In this document: positions 11,994-23,781 of the stretch, one piece after another
How the letters are laid out: each line of letters opens with the position of its first letter
How positions within the stretch are numbered: position 1 is the stretch's first letter
Assembly (NCBI GenBank): GCA_033002965.1
Contig: JAURVB010006451.1
Coordinates: forward strand, 1-64,000
Origin: Piper betle
Lineage: Eukaryota; Streptophyta; Magnoliopsida; Piperales; Piperaceae
Direction of reading: 5' to 3'
DNA length: 64,000 bases
Program-made: the position numbers and the translations under genes
The notes under the pieces: model-generated
Seen by the model: only the letters and a program-made list of their open reading frames with translations
Database searches by the model: none
Told to the model about the DNA's origin: nothing

Positions 11994-12323
11994 TGGTATG
12001 ATCATCTTCAATAGCATTGATGAGAGGATCTTTACCCTTGTTCTGCCGACCATACCTGCTTCATCGGAGCCATGTAGGTGACGAGCCGGAACTGGTAAAG
12101 TGGAGAACTTTGGATTGGGTAATAGAAAATGGAGCAGGGGAATGTCCTACTTCCTTGGTGTTCTTCCTAAAAGATCGGAAGAAGAACAAAAGCAAACACA
12201 AATTGTATTATCATATTCTCAATGTCCACAATTGATATCTTTGCTCTGTTTTTATATCCACGCCCTCCCTTATACAATTGCCTTTACAATTACAAGAATA
12301 CCCCTCTCACTTTATTCATACCA
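11994..12323 (-). repeat. 3' LTR of the gypsy element
   Basis: Starts TGGTATGATCATCTTC and ends TTTATTCATACCA in plus-strand orientation. It matches 16812-17140 along its full length with scattered substitutions and small indels. Confidence 0.95.
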
Positions 12324-12380
12324 AGTACCCTCCCCAATGAAAACAACCTTGCCCTCAAGGTTACTAAAAACATTAGCAAC

Positions 12381-13812
12381 TTACAAAGAACACTCTTCTG
12401 GTTGACATGCAGATGGTAAGGAAGATTGCACGTGAACATCAGCTGCTACTGATGCTTTCAATTGAGAAACATGGAAGACGTTATGAAGTTGGGAATCAGA
12501 AGGTAATTGCAACTTATAAGCGACCTGCCCAATGCGTTGGATGATAGGAAATGGCCCATAGAATTTTGCAGCAAGTTTGTTTGACTTCTTTGTTCTCAAT
12601 GAATTTTGTCGGTGCTATTGTAGCTTCAAATATACTTGTTGGCCGACCTGAAACTCAACATCTCTTCTACGCAAGTCATGGTAATGTTTCATCCTTAACT
12701 GTGAAGCTTTCAAGTTTTCTCTCAATTCTCGTAGTAATTGATCCCTGTGGCGTAGAAGTCCATCTACTTCCACCGTTTTGGTTGTACCAGGAATGTAAGA
12801 AAGCAATGTTGGTGGTGGCATGTTGTAAACTGCCTCAAAAGGGCTCATGCGTATCGATGATTGAAAACTTGTGTTGTAACAAAATTCTGTCCAAGCCAGC
12901 CACCTAGCCCAAGTATGTGGTCTATCTGCAGAAAAACACCTCAAGTATTGCTCCAAAATTTTGTTGATTACCTCTGTTTGACCATCCGTTTGAGGATGGT
13001 ATGCAGAACTATAGTTAAAAGCCACACCTTGCAGTCGGAACAGTTCATTCCAAAAAGAACTTGTGAAAGTTGGGTCTCTATCACAAATGATTGAAGTTGG
13101 CATTCCATGGAGCTTGAAAATCTCCTCAAAGAACAATTGAGCTATTTTCTGAGCAGTGAATGGGTGTGCAATAGAGATAAAATGGTTGTATTTTGAAAGT
13201 TTGTCGACTACTACAAAGATTCCATCTTTTGTTTGGCTTCTCGGCAATCTAGTAATAAAATCTATGCTGATTGATGTCCATATTTGCTGGGGTATAGGAA
13301 GAGGCTGTAACAATCCCGCTGGTGCCAAAGTAGAACTTTTGAATTTCTGGCAAGTTTTGCAATTCTACAAATGAGTTACTACATCCTTATACATTCTTGA
13401 CCAAAAAAACTGCACGCAACCTCTTCAAAGTTTTCTGAATACCCTCATGAGTTCCATCATGAAACTCTTTTAGAATAATGGGTATGAGGTCCATTTGAGA
13501 ATTCAAGTAGATTCTATTCTTGTAAAAGAGAATGCCATCTTTCAGTGACCAATTTGCTAAAAACTTGTTCGCTGCACAGTGCTGTATCAAATTTGAGATG
13601 TGCTCATTTGTGGCATAAGCTTCTTTAATCTCATCTAACCATCTTGGTATAGCCATTGAAATTGCTGCTAAGAATATTGAGTCTTGATTCTTTGAAATGT
13701 TGGTAGCTTTTTCAGACAATTCCTTTTCATTTTGTCTAGACAATGAATCTGCCACTTTGTTTTCTCTTCCCGGCTTATATTCAATTACAAAATCATATCC
13801 TAACAGCTTCAC
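12381..13812 (-). pseudogene. Gypsy integrase region, broken frames
   Basis: The N-terminal part (13812-13387) ends in EFHDGTHEGIQKTLKRL, the HH part of the zinc-binding domain. The core (13328-12615) shows the DDE signatures IDFITRLPRS, ICDRDPTFTSSFW and SAYHPQTDGQTEVINK. After a break, 12599-12381 carries the module FYGPFPIIQRIGQVAYKLQL then HNVFHVSQLK, which in chromoviruses precedes the chromodomain; no convincing chromodomain follows before the LTR. The open segments lie in different frames or are split by stops. Confidence 0.85.
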
Positions 13813-13845
13813 TAGCCATCTTTGTTGTGTTGTTGTGTGGATTTT

Positions 13846-15198
13846 CTAATCCCATAGAAACTTGAGGCTTGAGTGGTCTGTTCGAACTATAAATGTCCTT
13901 CCCAAAAGGTAGTGACGCCATTTTTGGACAGCTAGTACTAAGGCCATCATCTCCCTCTCATAAGTGGATAACAATAAATTCTTTCCATGCAAAACCTTAC
14001 TGAAGAAAGCAATTGGATGATTTTGTTGCATCAAGACTGCACCTAGTCCCACTCCACTAGCATCGCATTCCACCACAAATGGAATGGTAAAGTTAGGCAA
14101 AACAAGGACAAGGGCAGCAGTGAGAGCCTGTTTCAGATTAATGAAAGAATCATCTGCTAGTTGATCCTCAATGATAAGAATCCCTCTTAAGCAAATCAGA
14201 CAATGGAGCAGCAATATTACCAAAGCCCTTGATAAATTTTTTGTAATACCCTGCTAATCCCAAAAAGGCCCTTACACTTTTTATTGACTTTGGTATTGGC
14301 CAGTTCACGATGGTTGATATTTTCTCCTTGTCCACACTAACTCCATCTAAAGAAATAACATGACCCAAATATTGAATTTGATGTAATCCAAAAGAACACT
14401 TCTCCTTCTTTGCATATAACTCATGTAATAGCAACTTTTTCATGGTTTGTTCAATATGGAGTAGGTGATCTTCCCAACATTTGCTATAAATGAGTATATC
14501 ATCAAAGAAAACTAATATAAATTTTCTAAGATATGGAGCAAATACCTCATTCATTAAAGCTTGAAATGTTGAAGGTGCATTAGATAACCCAAAGGGCATG
14601 ACTTTGAATTCATAGTGACCATGATGGGTGCGAAAAGTTATTTTATGTACATCAGCCCCATGCATCCTTATTTGGTGATACCCTAATCTTAGATCTAGCT
14701 TGGAGAAATAGATAGTGCCATGTAATTCATCCAAGAGTTCATCAATGTTGGGGATGGGAAATTTGTCCTTGATGGTTGCCTTGTTGAGAGCCCTATAGTC
14801 TATGCACATCCTCCAACTTCCATCTTTTTTTATCAACAACACCAGGGATGAATATGGACTTGATGTGGGCTGAATTATCCCTACCTCGAGTAATTCCTTG
14901 ACTTGCCTCTCTATTTCATTTTTTGAAAGTAAGGATATCTATATGGCTTAACAGCCACAGGTGGAGTTCCTTCCTTCAGAGGTACATGGTGATCATAAGC
15001 TCTTTGTGGTGGCAGACTTTTGGGTACAGAGAAAACTTTTTCAAATTTTTGTAGCACATTGTCCAACTGTTCCTCTTGTAGGGTTGATAATGAGTGAATT
15101 TGTTGCTTTGTGCTACTATTGTTCAGTACCTGTAGATTCATTAGTAAACCTTGTTTTCTCTTTTTGAAGGAGTGAGTTATCTGTTTCTTGTCACACAA
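13846..15198 (-). pseudogene. Gypsy reverse transcriptase and RNase H, broken frames
   Basis: The RT core (14842-14168) has WRMCIDYRALNKATIKDKFP, FSKLDLRLGYHQIRM, the catalytic FVFFDDILIYSK-like block (FFDD, usual for gypsy), and FLGLAGYYKKFIKGF. The RNase H segment (14223-13846) has ECDASGVGLGAVL, STYEREMMALVLAVQKWRHY and VRTDHSSLKFL. An upstream piece (15198-14911) has the linker PPQRAYDHHVPLKEG. Stops and frameshifts separate the pieces, although the catalytic residues survive. Confidence 0.9.
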
Positions 15199-15473
15199 TT
15201 GACTTGGGGAGTAAGTTGACCTTGTAACTCCACTGTTTTTCCATTTTCAATGAAAGACATTTTAAGGGATTCAAAATTCCACAATATTGATCCCAAAGTC
15301 TTCAGCCACTAAATGCCTAAAACAATATCAAACTCCTCCAGCTGAAGTATAAAGAAATCTGAAACAATACTATACCCAGGAAGATCTAACATAATGCCCA
15401 CACACTTGCCCCCACAACTCATCTTCTCACCATTGGCTATCTAAACCTTCAAACCATTATTTGTCTGCACTTG

Positions 15474-16650
15474 TCACTTCAATTTCTGGATCAGACTTGC
15501 ATTCACAAAATTGTGTGAACTCCTCGAGTCTATCAGTACTATTACTTGATGTCCACCCACTCTCCCTAACATTCTCATGGTGTTAGTAGTTGTGGCGCCA
15601 GTTAATGCATTAAGAGATATAGCTGGAATAATGGAGTCCCACTCTTGTTCACTGTCCTCTTGCTCTGATATGTCTTCATCTCTTACTACTTCAATGGTGA
15701 ATAATCTTTTGCATTTGTGTCCAGGAATAAATTTCTCATTACATTTGAAACATAAACCTACCTCCTTCCGTTCTTGCAACTGTTTGACAATGAATTTTCT
15801 TCCGTAAGTTGCCTCTTTAGATTTAAAATCTGCCACATCTGTTGCTTCTCCTTTGCTAGTAACATAATTGTTTTCTCTTTTAGATGAACCAGCTGTGTGC
15901 TCATAATTCCCTCTCGTTTGTCTTACATATGAATGTGATTTATGGTTCACATGGTGCTCCAAATGTCTAGCTAGACCTTGTGCATCTAACAATGTTTCCG
16001 ATTTTCTTGCTTTCACCTCCATGCACAGCTGTGGACTGAGACTACATGTGTAACTACTGACTTTCTATTTTTTGTCATATGACCAGCCTTAGTTGCCAAC
16101 CTATTGAATCTGACAGTATAATCTTTTACTGAGGAATCTTGAATTAATCTAGTAAGATCACCATAGAAATCTTCATAATTGGATGGTCCAAACTGTAAGT
16201 TCATAACTTCTTTCAACTTTGCCCAACTAGGTATTCCATGATGTTCTTGCAACATATCAAACCAAATTTGGGCATCATCTTCCAAATGAAAGCTTGCTAA
16301 TTCGACTTGTAAATGTTTTGTTGATTTTATGTAATTTAAAGAACTTTTCTGCTCTACTAAACCAAGGAATGGGATCCTTTGAACCATCATACTTTGGGAA
16401 ACTCATCTTTGATCCTTTCAAACAATCTTCATTTTGAACAACACGAAGAACACTCTCATGGACTTTCTATTGAGCACGCTCCATCCCAAATTTGGATGTA
16501 CCTTGTGATTGTCTACTACCTGAAGACAATGGTTGCTCCTCATGTTGAAGATTATTGTGGTTTCCCTGCAATTGATCTTTGACATCTACCACATTTGCAG
16601 AAACCCTAACATGCGAAGTACCAATCACATCTTGGTTGTCAAGATTCAAT
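15474..16650 (-). pseudogene. Gypsy gag, zinc knuckle and protease region, broken
   Basis: The gag start lies near 16649. A TAG at about 16467-16469 interrupts it, and the same frame continues into the PKYDGSKDPIPWFSRAEKFF block typical of retrotransposon gag. The capsid part is at 16390-16013. Segment 16022-15474 carries the zinc knuckle CFKCNEKFIPGHKC and, at its end, the protease active-site block LIDSRSSHNFVN. The family motif there is D-S/T-G, so the glycine has become arginine, which should abolish protease activity. Confidence 0.85.
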
Positions 16651-16811
16651 CTATTCCCAACAACCTCATTTTTAAACTATAATAACAACTCAAATTTTGT
16701 AGAATATCAACAAAAGCAAATAGTAAATGATCTTGAACCTTCCTGATTTGGGCTAATTCTTTAGAGTTTGGTGAAGAATTCGTACCTCCCTGCCTGGCTC
16801 TGATACCAATT

Positions 16812-17140
16812 TGGTATGATCATCTTCAATAGCATTGACGAGAGGATCTTTCCCCCTATTCTGCCTACCACTCTGCTTCATTGGCACCATGTCGGTGTCG
16901 ACCGGAATTGGTAATGTGGGGAACTTTGGATTGAATCATAGACAATGGAGCAGGGAAATGTCCTGCCTCCTTGGTGTTCTTCCTAAAAGATCGGAAGAAG
17001 AGAACAAAAGCAAACACAAATTGTATTATCATCATATCAATGTCCACAATTGATATCCATGCTCTGCTTTTATATCCCGTCCTTCCTCATTCAATTACCT
17101 GTACAATTACAAGAATGCCCCTCTCACTTTATTCATACTA
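16812..17140 (-). repeat. 5' LTR of the gypsy element
   Basis: Starts TGGTATGATCATCTTC (plus strand) and ends TTATTCATACTA, followed by the target duplication GAGAG. The tRNA-iMet primer binding site abuts it on the left in plus-strand coordinates. Confidence 0.95.
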
Positions 17141-17145
17141 GAGAG

Positions 17146-19390
17146 TTTCAAACTCTGAGGCTCATAGCTAACGGTATGAACACTAAGAAATTGGAAAAAC
17201 GAAAAAAGTAGAATTCGACACTACAAAAGCAAAGCAATTCCATCCGTATTTAGCCAGCTAAAACTGATAAGATCCTGCTCCTCAACTTCACTCACAGAAT
17301 ATAACTCCTTTTACCTTGCTTGCCCCCTAAAATTTCAATCACAAAAATTGATTTTCCAAGTACGACTTTGATATATCCATAATTCAAGCATCGGCATCTC
17401 AGTGACAAAAAAGATGCCTGCAGTGTAATATGATCTACGAGTCCTGTAAAGGAAGTACTGCTACAAACCCAAAAAATGGGAAGAAAAAAGCGAGAAATAT
17501 CGAATAGTTGTCATGTATTGTCAACAAACAACAAGTAGACAATGAGTTCCAACTGGGCATTTCCACAAACACTTTCAAACATGATCACTGCGATTTCAAC
17601 AACCTAAAATACAACACCATTTCGCCACACCCAAAAAGAAAAAAGAGACCAACTTCAACGAAACTTCAAACAAACAGCACACAATCAAACAAGCAACTAA
17701 CTCAACCTCAAGCAGACAGCAATCCAAACCAAAAAAAGAATAAAACACCATTTGGTAACAACATAATCCATAAAAAAAAGAAGAAGAGAAAAAACACAAC
17801 AAATATCCAACCTTTTCCCCTCCAAATCGACTACGGGAAGGTCGGTCAGAAAGGCCGGACAACGCTCCGGCAACGAGCGCCGCCGGCAATGGCGGCGTGG
17901 AGAGTTGGAAGAAGGTAATAAAGGTGGCGGCGGTTGTCTGAGCAAACCTGCACCGTCGGATTTATTCGAACGGTTCAGATTAGATAAAGCAGGCTGCTTT
18001 ATACCACCGACCTCACTTCCCCCAATCCCCGCAATACGAACCCTCCCAATGCCGCCTTCCCCTCGCCGATTCAGGTGTGACCACCCTAACATCTGTTCTT
18101 TACATATGATTGCGATTGAATATTTATTGCTGGGTTGTTATTATTATTTTTTATGTGTGTGCTAGAAGCAACTACCCATCAACCAATCTCTTGATTTTTT
18201 TGTTTTTTATTTTTATTTTTATTTTACAACAAGGTGTTGAATTTGAGTATAGAATAATGTTAATGTTATGAGTTAATGGTTGTTGCTTTGATGCTTGTGA
18301 GTTGTTTTTTATTTAAAATGTTGTTTGTGCATTATGGGATTCACAGTGGATTGATCCTCCCTTTGTCTCCCTTGTATGTATAGACAGTCTATGGCCGTTG
18401 TGTTCGCTGGGTATTCATACTTCTCTCTCGCTACCTCCATCCTGTCCTGCTTGCAATTTTTTCCTTTGTTTAGCTGAGTTCAGCTGAAATGTGAATGGTT
18501 TTTGTTTGTTTGTTTGTTTTGTTTTAGAAGTGTAAATTTTCCCTTTGTTGTAGAAGTTTTCATCTTATGTTTTCCATTTTGCGTGGCTCTTTTCGGGTGC
18601 ACAGTGATAGCGATTGACTATTCTGAATGAGGTCTATTTTTTGGGCGCGAATCAATTGTTTGTTTAAGGCTGCGTTGCTGACGTTGTGTTTTGTTGGGAG
18701 TGTCGTACTTAATGTTATCATCATACATAATTATCTATTCGGAAATGCTATAGGTAAAATGGGTATCTTGACATTATTTGATTTTAATTATATCTATGAA
18801 AGGAACCGATTTCCATGTTCATGTTTATCCTGGTTGATTTACAATCCTAACTTAACAAACTTCTCTCAGAAATTGCCAATACCCAGGTGAGGGCTCCGTG
18901 AAGCTGCAATGCTGCTGATAGAGAACGGCATTTGGATTGACTGATTCACAAAATGTATCCCCATTGTGAAGTTCAGTACTCAGTGTTACCAGCTACATGG
19001 AGGAAAAATTGCCAACCACCAATTTAAAAAAGGTTTGGATTTATGAACTTCCCAACATGATTGTTTCCATCATCATTGGCTAATTTGTTGGTTAACTTAC
19101 TTTTTTTTATTGTGGTTATCTTTTAGTATGTTAAAATTACATGCTTAATCATACCAGTGCCAGCTCTTATTTCTCTTCTTTTCTTTTCTTTTCCTTTTTG
19201 ATTTTTTTTGGTAATGGCAATTGGCAACCATTACATTGGAAGTCTGATCATTTACATAGACGGATTCATTGTTACTTGGTGTGTGGAACGAAGAACAATT
19301 TGTACCTTTGCAACTGCATATTAAACTTGAAAATGACATCTTTAGGTTATTTCTGATGCAATTTTAACTCATTTTGTTGCATAATGTAGG
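17146..19390. other. Upstream region of the P-class PPR gene
   Basis: About 2.2 kb without a supported coding region. The GC-rich patch at 17820-18070 may mark a transcription start. An acceptor-like TGTAG lies just before the ATG at 19391 and CCCAG|GTGAGG occurs near 18891, so the PPR mRNA may have a spliced 5' UTR; this is inference. Open frames here lack family motifs. Confidence 0.4.
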
Positions 19391-20764
19391 ATGGATCGTC
19401 GATTCTCAACCAAACTATTGAACATTTGCATATCTTCTTTATGTAAAGCACGAAATTTGGAAAGGGCCGAGATAGTTTTAGTTGATGGAATTAGACTTGG
19501 TTACATTCCAAATGTTGTTACATATAATACTTTGGTATCAGCTTATGCTTGTGTCATTGGGCTTGATGCAGCTTACTCTATACTAAACCGTATGAGAGAT
19601 GCGGGTATAAGGCCAAATATTATCACTTACAATAGCTTGATTGCTGGGGCAGCCAGATACCGTCAACCATCTTTTTCTCTTAAATTCTTTGCTGAAATGT
19701 TGCAAAATGGAATTTATCCAGATTTATGGAGCTATAATACGTTGATGCATTGCCTTTTCCAAGCTGGTCATCCTGATATAGCTTATCAATATTATCTGGA
19801 TATGGTTTCAAAGAATTTTGCCCCATGCTTAACCACATACAACACCATTATAAACGGCCTCTGCAAAACAGGAAATGCTCTTCGTGGACTAAGGCTGTTT
19901 CAGGAATTAGGTGGTCTTGGAATCACTCCTGGAATAGTTACATACAATACAATCATTGATGGCCTTTGCAAAGCTGGTAGACTGAGACTGGCGAGAAGGA
20001 TTATGTCTGAACTTGGAGTGTCAGGTCTCTTGCCAAATGCTATTACTTACACAACACTCATGAAGCATTTGTTTAAAGCACGGAGGTTTGATGAAGGGTT
20101 TGACTATTTTTTGGAAATGAAGAATAAAGGTTACACGCTTGATGCCTTTACCTACTGTACCATAATCAGTGCTTTGACCAAGATGGGTAGGATAGAGGAG
20201 GCATATAAGTGCATCAATGAGATGATAAGAGAAGGGATTGAACTGGACATTGTGTCATATAATACAATTATTAATGTATGCTGTAAAGATAGCAAATTGA
20301 ATATAGCGCTCAAGTTGTTAGACGAGATTGAAGAAAGTGGACTCAAAGGTGATTTATATACTCACACCATTTTGGTTGATGGGTTTTCTAAGTCTGGCTG
20401 TATTGATTCTGCTGACAAGCACTTAACATACATGGAAATGACGGGGCTTGAACCAACTTTAGTAGCTAAAAATTGTTTAATTTATGGTTTATGCAAGATG
20501 GGCCGGGTAGATTTTGCTGTAAGGTTCTTCAATGAGATGAATGTAAGAGATCATTTTACATATTCCACCCTGATACATGGTCTTTGTAAAGCTGAGAAAT
20601 ATCGCCCGGCACTCAAACTCTTGACCACTGCTTTGAGAGCAGGTATAGAAGTTTTAGCTTCTGACAAACATGCCGTTCGTAATGGCTTACATCATTCTGG
20701 ACTTAGGAGAGAGCAAAGGAAACTCAGATCAGCTCTTCGGGTTGCTAGGAGGATCAAAATCTGA
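19391..20764 (+). CDS. P-class pentatricopeptide repeat protein (At4g17915/At5g46680-like)
   Basis: A single uninterrupted 457-codon exon. It starts MDRRFSTKLLNICISSLCKA and contains about ten P-type PPR motifs of 35 residues with the usual VVTYNTLVSAY, ITYNSLIAGAARYRQ, DLWSYNTLMHCL, TTYNTIINGLCK and FTYSTLIHGLCKA patterns. The N-terminal block, the DAGIRPNIITYNSLIAGAAR region and the basic C-terminus match Arabidopsis At4g17915 and At5g46680 as I remember them, also intronless proteins of similar length. P-class PPR proteins bind organellar RNA and influence its stability, splicing or translation; no specific target is known for this subgroup and none can be read here. No DYW or E domain is present, so it is unrelated in class to the pseudogene at 7.6-9.8 kb. 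The frame appears intact and functional. Confidence 0.9.
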   Translation: MDRRFSTKLLNICISSLCKARNLERAEIVLVDGIRLGYIPNVVTYNTLVSAYACVIGLDAAYSILNRMRDAGIRPNIITYNSLIAGAARYRQPSFSLKFFAEMLQNGIYPDLWSYNTLMHCLFQAGHPDIAYQYYLDMVSKNFAPCLTTYNTIINGLCKTGNALRGLRLFQELGGLGITPGIVTYNTIIDGLCKAGRLRLARRIMSELGVSGLLPNAITYTTLMKHLFKARRFDEGFDYFLEMKNKGYTLDAFTYCTIISALTKMGRIEEAYKCINEMIREGIELDIVSYNTIINVCCKDSKLNIALKLLDEIEESGLKGDLYTHTILVDGFSKSGCIDSADKHLTYMEMTGLEPTLVAKNCLIYGLCKMGRVDFAVRFFNEMNVRDHFTYSTLIHGLCKAEKYRPALKLLTTALRAGIEVLASDKHAVRNGLHHSGLRREQRKLRSALRVARRIKI

Positions 20765-23700
20765 CATTCACTAGGGATTGTACTTTATTACTTTTGCTGA
20801 AATAACACTGTAAAGCAGATTAAGAATTGTTTTTCAATCTCCTCAGCAAGTAGATGGCCAAGGATATACTTGAAGACATGGCTATCAAGTCTATGGGTGC
20901 CTACAGGAAAGTTCTTATGCCGAACTTGTGTGCATTAATGTGACAGCTTTTCTTCCCAGTGGCAGCTTTGTTGATACAAAGAAGGCTTTGGTTTTTCAAG
21001 TAAAAGTGGTAAAGTGTTTCTTTTTCTGAGTTTGATATAGCAAACACTGAAAATTGTTAAATTTTGTCTTGGAGTTAGAATGAGAATCCTATGATTCAAA
21101 GAGAGATCATTAAAGATGGTTTCTTGACTATTACATTACTCTTTTAAAATTACTATCATAGATTATAAAAATAATAAACACATTGGTTTCTTCTTTGTTG
21201 TCCATAGTCTTGTGGGTATCAGGAATGTGAAGCTTTTCCGTACCATGCTTGGTATCTGAGTCTCAGTCTTAGCTGTTCCAATAAGCTGTATCTCTATTTA
21301 GTCTTATATATATACCTGCATGTACTACTTCAACCAATATATATTTTTTATTTATAAAGGAAAACTTGGGAATGGTTTTGTCCATTCAACTATTCATTTT
21401 TGTGACTTCTATTCATTCTTGTGGTATCTAAGTTTCAAATTTTTGTGTCTAAGAGGTATTGTGTATAAACAAGTAATGCAATAAGTTGTGAAATCAGATT
21501 GATTGTTACTAGTTTTCCTTCTATTTCCTATTCTCCTACTGTCTTTCTTATCCTTTAAACAGGTTTTGATCATGGCATTCGGGGCAGGTTAGATCCTGTA
21601 TAATGATAATCTCTTTCGTCTGAGTCATTATTTTGCCCACTACTTACTATCTCTGTTACTTCTTACGGTTTATTCCTTTTTGCCTATGACCAAGAATATT
21701 GTTTTTAGTGAGGAAATTCGATTAATTTTGCTAGTTTTCATCCTATTCTTATTCTCCTACTCCTCCTTCTGCCTTTAGTATCTAATTACTTTTGAATAGT
21801 AACCATAGATCTTCTGTCACTTGATTTGAACTTCTTGTTATTATTCAATCTTTCTTAATATTTAGTCATGGGTTGAAAACTGATCTTTGGGATATTTTTT
21901 TCCTTGGCAGTGATAAACAGCAGATGGTAACTACAGGTACGGTTAAATTACCTGTATTCACAATTTTTCTTTCCTAAATATTGTAACTTTCAAATTGATT
22001 TTTTTTTATAATGAACTTTGATGTCAAAAGTTGAACAAAGATAGATGTGTTGAATTGGTTGTCCTCTAAACAAAATGAATACCTCTAGTTTATAGTTTAT
22101 ATGTTTTATAAATTATATATTAGGAAAATTACTGAAATTGTCAAACCAAAAGGATTAGTTGACTAAACTGCCAGATCCTATTTTTCAGAAAACGCAAGTT
22201 CAAAAAGCGAAAAAGGGATAGGTGCAGAGACTCAATGGAAGTTGTTCTAACGAATCAAATGAGGTTGCCTTTACCTTTATAACTTTTACCCTAAATATAT
22301 GTCCCTAATTCAGATTAATTTCAATCCCCCCCACTTTTTTTCCTCTTCTACCTTATTTTAAAAAGAGGCTGACATAAATCTTGATCTACGATCCATCCAA
22401 TTGCCCTGAAATACACCAATTTGGGGGTCCTTGCAGCAATGATATGGTTCGAGCCCATTGTTTGGTCTGTTACATTGATGTGACCCTTTCACAAGCAGTT
22501 TGATATGCAATCTCTAGTTCTGAAATCAGCCTTACCAAGTATGGTTTTCTTTAGTTTTAAGATTAGAAATTCATTTTTTTAAAGAGGCTTTTCGAAGGCT
22601 ATGAGCAGAGGTTTTGTTCAGAACCAGATTTGATCACCCTCTAATCTTGTTGCCATATGGAGAATGTGAGGGAGAAACCACCCTATGGTCTTTTGAGTTT
22701 TTGTTTGAAATATTTAAAGGTGGACTTTTGGTGAATTCATTATGCATTTTTTTCCTTTGAAATAGATCTCATTGCATATAGTTTTTTAAGGGAAAATCAC
22801 ATGATCTACCTATATCTACAATTACTGCTGTGATTGTTGATCTAAGAATTTATTGTAAGCCTAATCCTGAAACTATGGCCTCCCCCTATCATCTTCTGAT
22901 GGTTTGTCTAATTTTTCTTCAGGTCAGAAATTATTTTAAAGTCAATTTTTACCTAGGTTATTCTTGATGCAACTGTAAATTTTTTAACTGATCATGATAA
23001 TTTGTGAAATTACTTTTCGCAGTAGGGTTGTTTATGCATGACCCTGTTCGAGATAATGATTTTCATATCCTTGTTGTATTGAGAAATATTTGAAAGCTCA
23101 GGATGTCTTATTATAGAGACCTACGAAGACCTAAGACCATTTTTATGAAGGTGCAAATGATAAGTGAATGTCACACAATTCTCTTCAAGTGATTTCACTC
23201 TATTACAAGTGGAGGTCACATAACTCGGCAAGGAAGTTTGCCTAAGTCACTTTGCTTCTTTTGAAATGCTGACCCTCACTGCTCACTTTTATGATCGTCG
23301 CGTCTATATGATCTTGAGATAATGTTCCCTGCTGTATGGAAACCCATTTTGGAGCGCACCAGGTACATCATTAGAATCCGCATTTTGATACCTCTCCAAT
23401 GAGAATAACATTCATTGATTCAATTTGGTTCCTTGATTCAGGCAGTCAAGCATATGATATCTACCTGCTTGTCTGCTTGCTATTATTTTATTCTTCTTGC
23501 ACTTTATTCTTCAGACAGTCAGAGAGATACAATTGGCGTATATACAGTCATTGTTTTTTGGTAAATAGTAAGGAGGAAATTTAGCGTTGAAAATTTAGTG
23601 AGCATTTTGTACACTTGATCAGTTTTGCATTTGTTTGAATTGTTGATGCTTTTTATAATCCTGATGGGAACCAAGAAATATGCTTTGTCAATGAAAGAAA

Positions 23701-23781
23701 TGTCAAACTTCCTCATCTCTTTACCTGTTCTTCCTCACATATGTATGTATAATGTATATTTTGTACAGGTTCGTTATGATG
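20765..23781. other. Intergenic region between the PPR and ACR genes
   Basis: Three kilobases of moderately AT-rich sequence between convergent genes. It must contain both 3' UTRs. I see no coding region, known repeat boundary or RNA gene. Confidence 0.4.

Larger units (their letters stand above)
11994..17140 (-). mobile_element. Ty3/gypsy LTR retrotransposon, full-length but degraded
   Basis: A 5.15-kb element on the minus strand. LTRs lie at 11994-12323 (3' LTR) and 16812-17140 (5' LTR). Their ends form TGGTATGA/TCATACCA; the right copy has drifted to CATACTA. The 5-bp target duplication GAGAG is at 11989-11993 and 17141-17145. Next to the 5' LTR, on the minus strand, the primer binding site reads TGGTATCAGAGCCAGG, complementary to initiator tRNA-Met. 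A purine-rich TTGGGGAGGG tract precedes the 3' LTR. Domain order is gag, zinc knuckle, protease, RT, RNase H, integrase, then a chromovirus-type C-terminal module. The short LTRs, iMet primer site and small size resemble Reina-type chromoviruses, but the exact lineage is not proven. The LTRs differ at many positions and the frames are broken, so it cannot move on its own. Confidence 0.95.
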
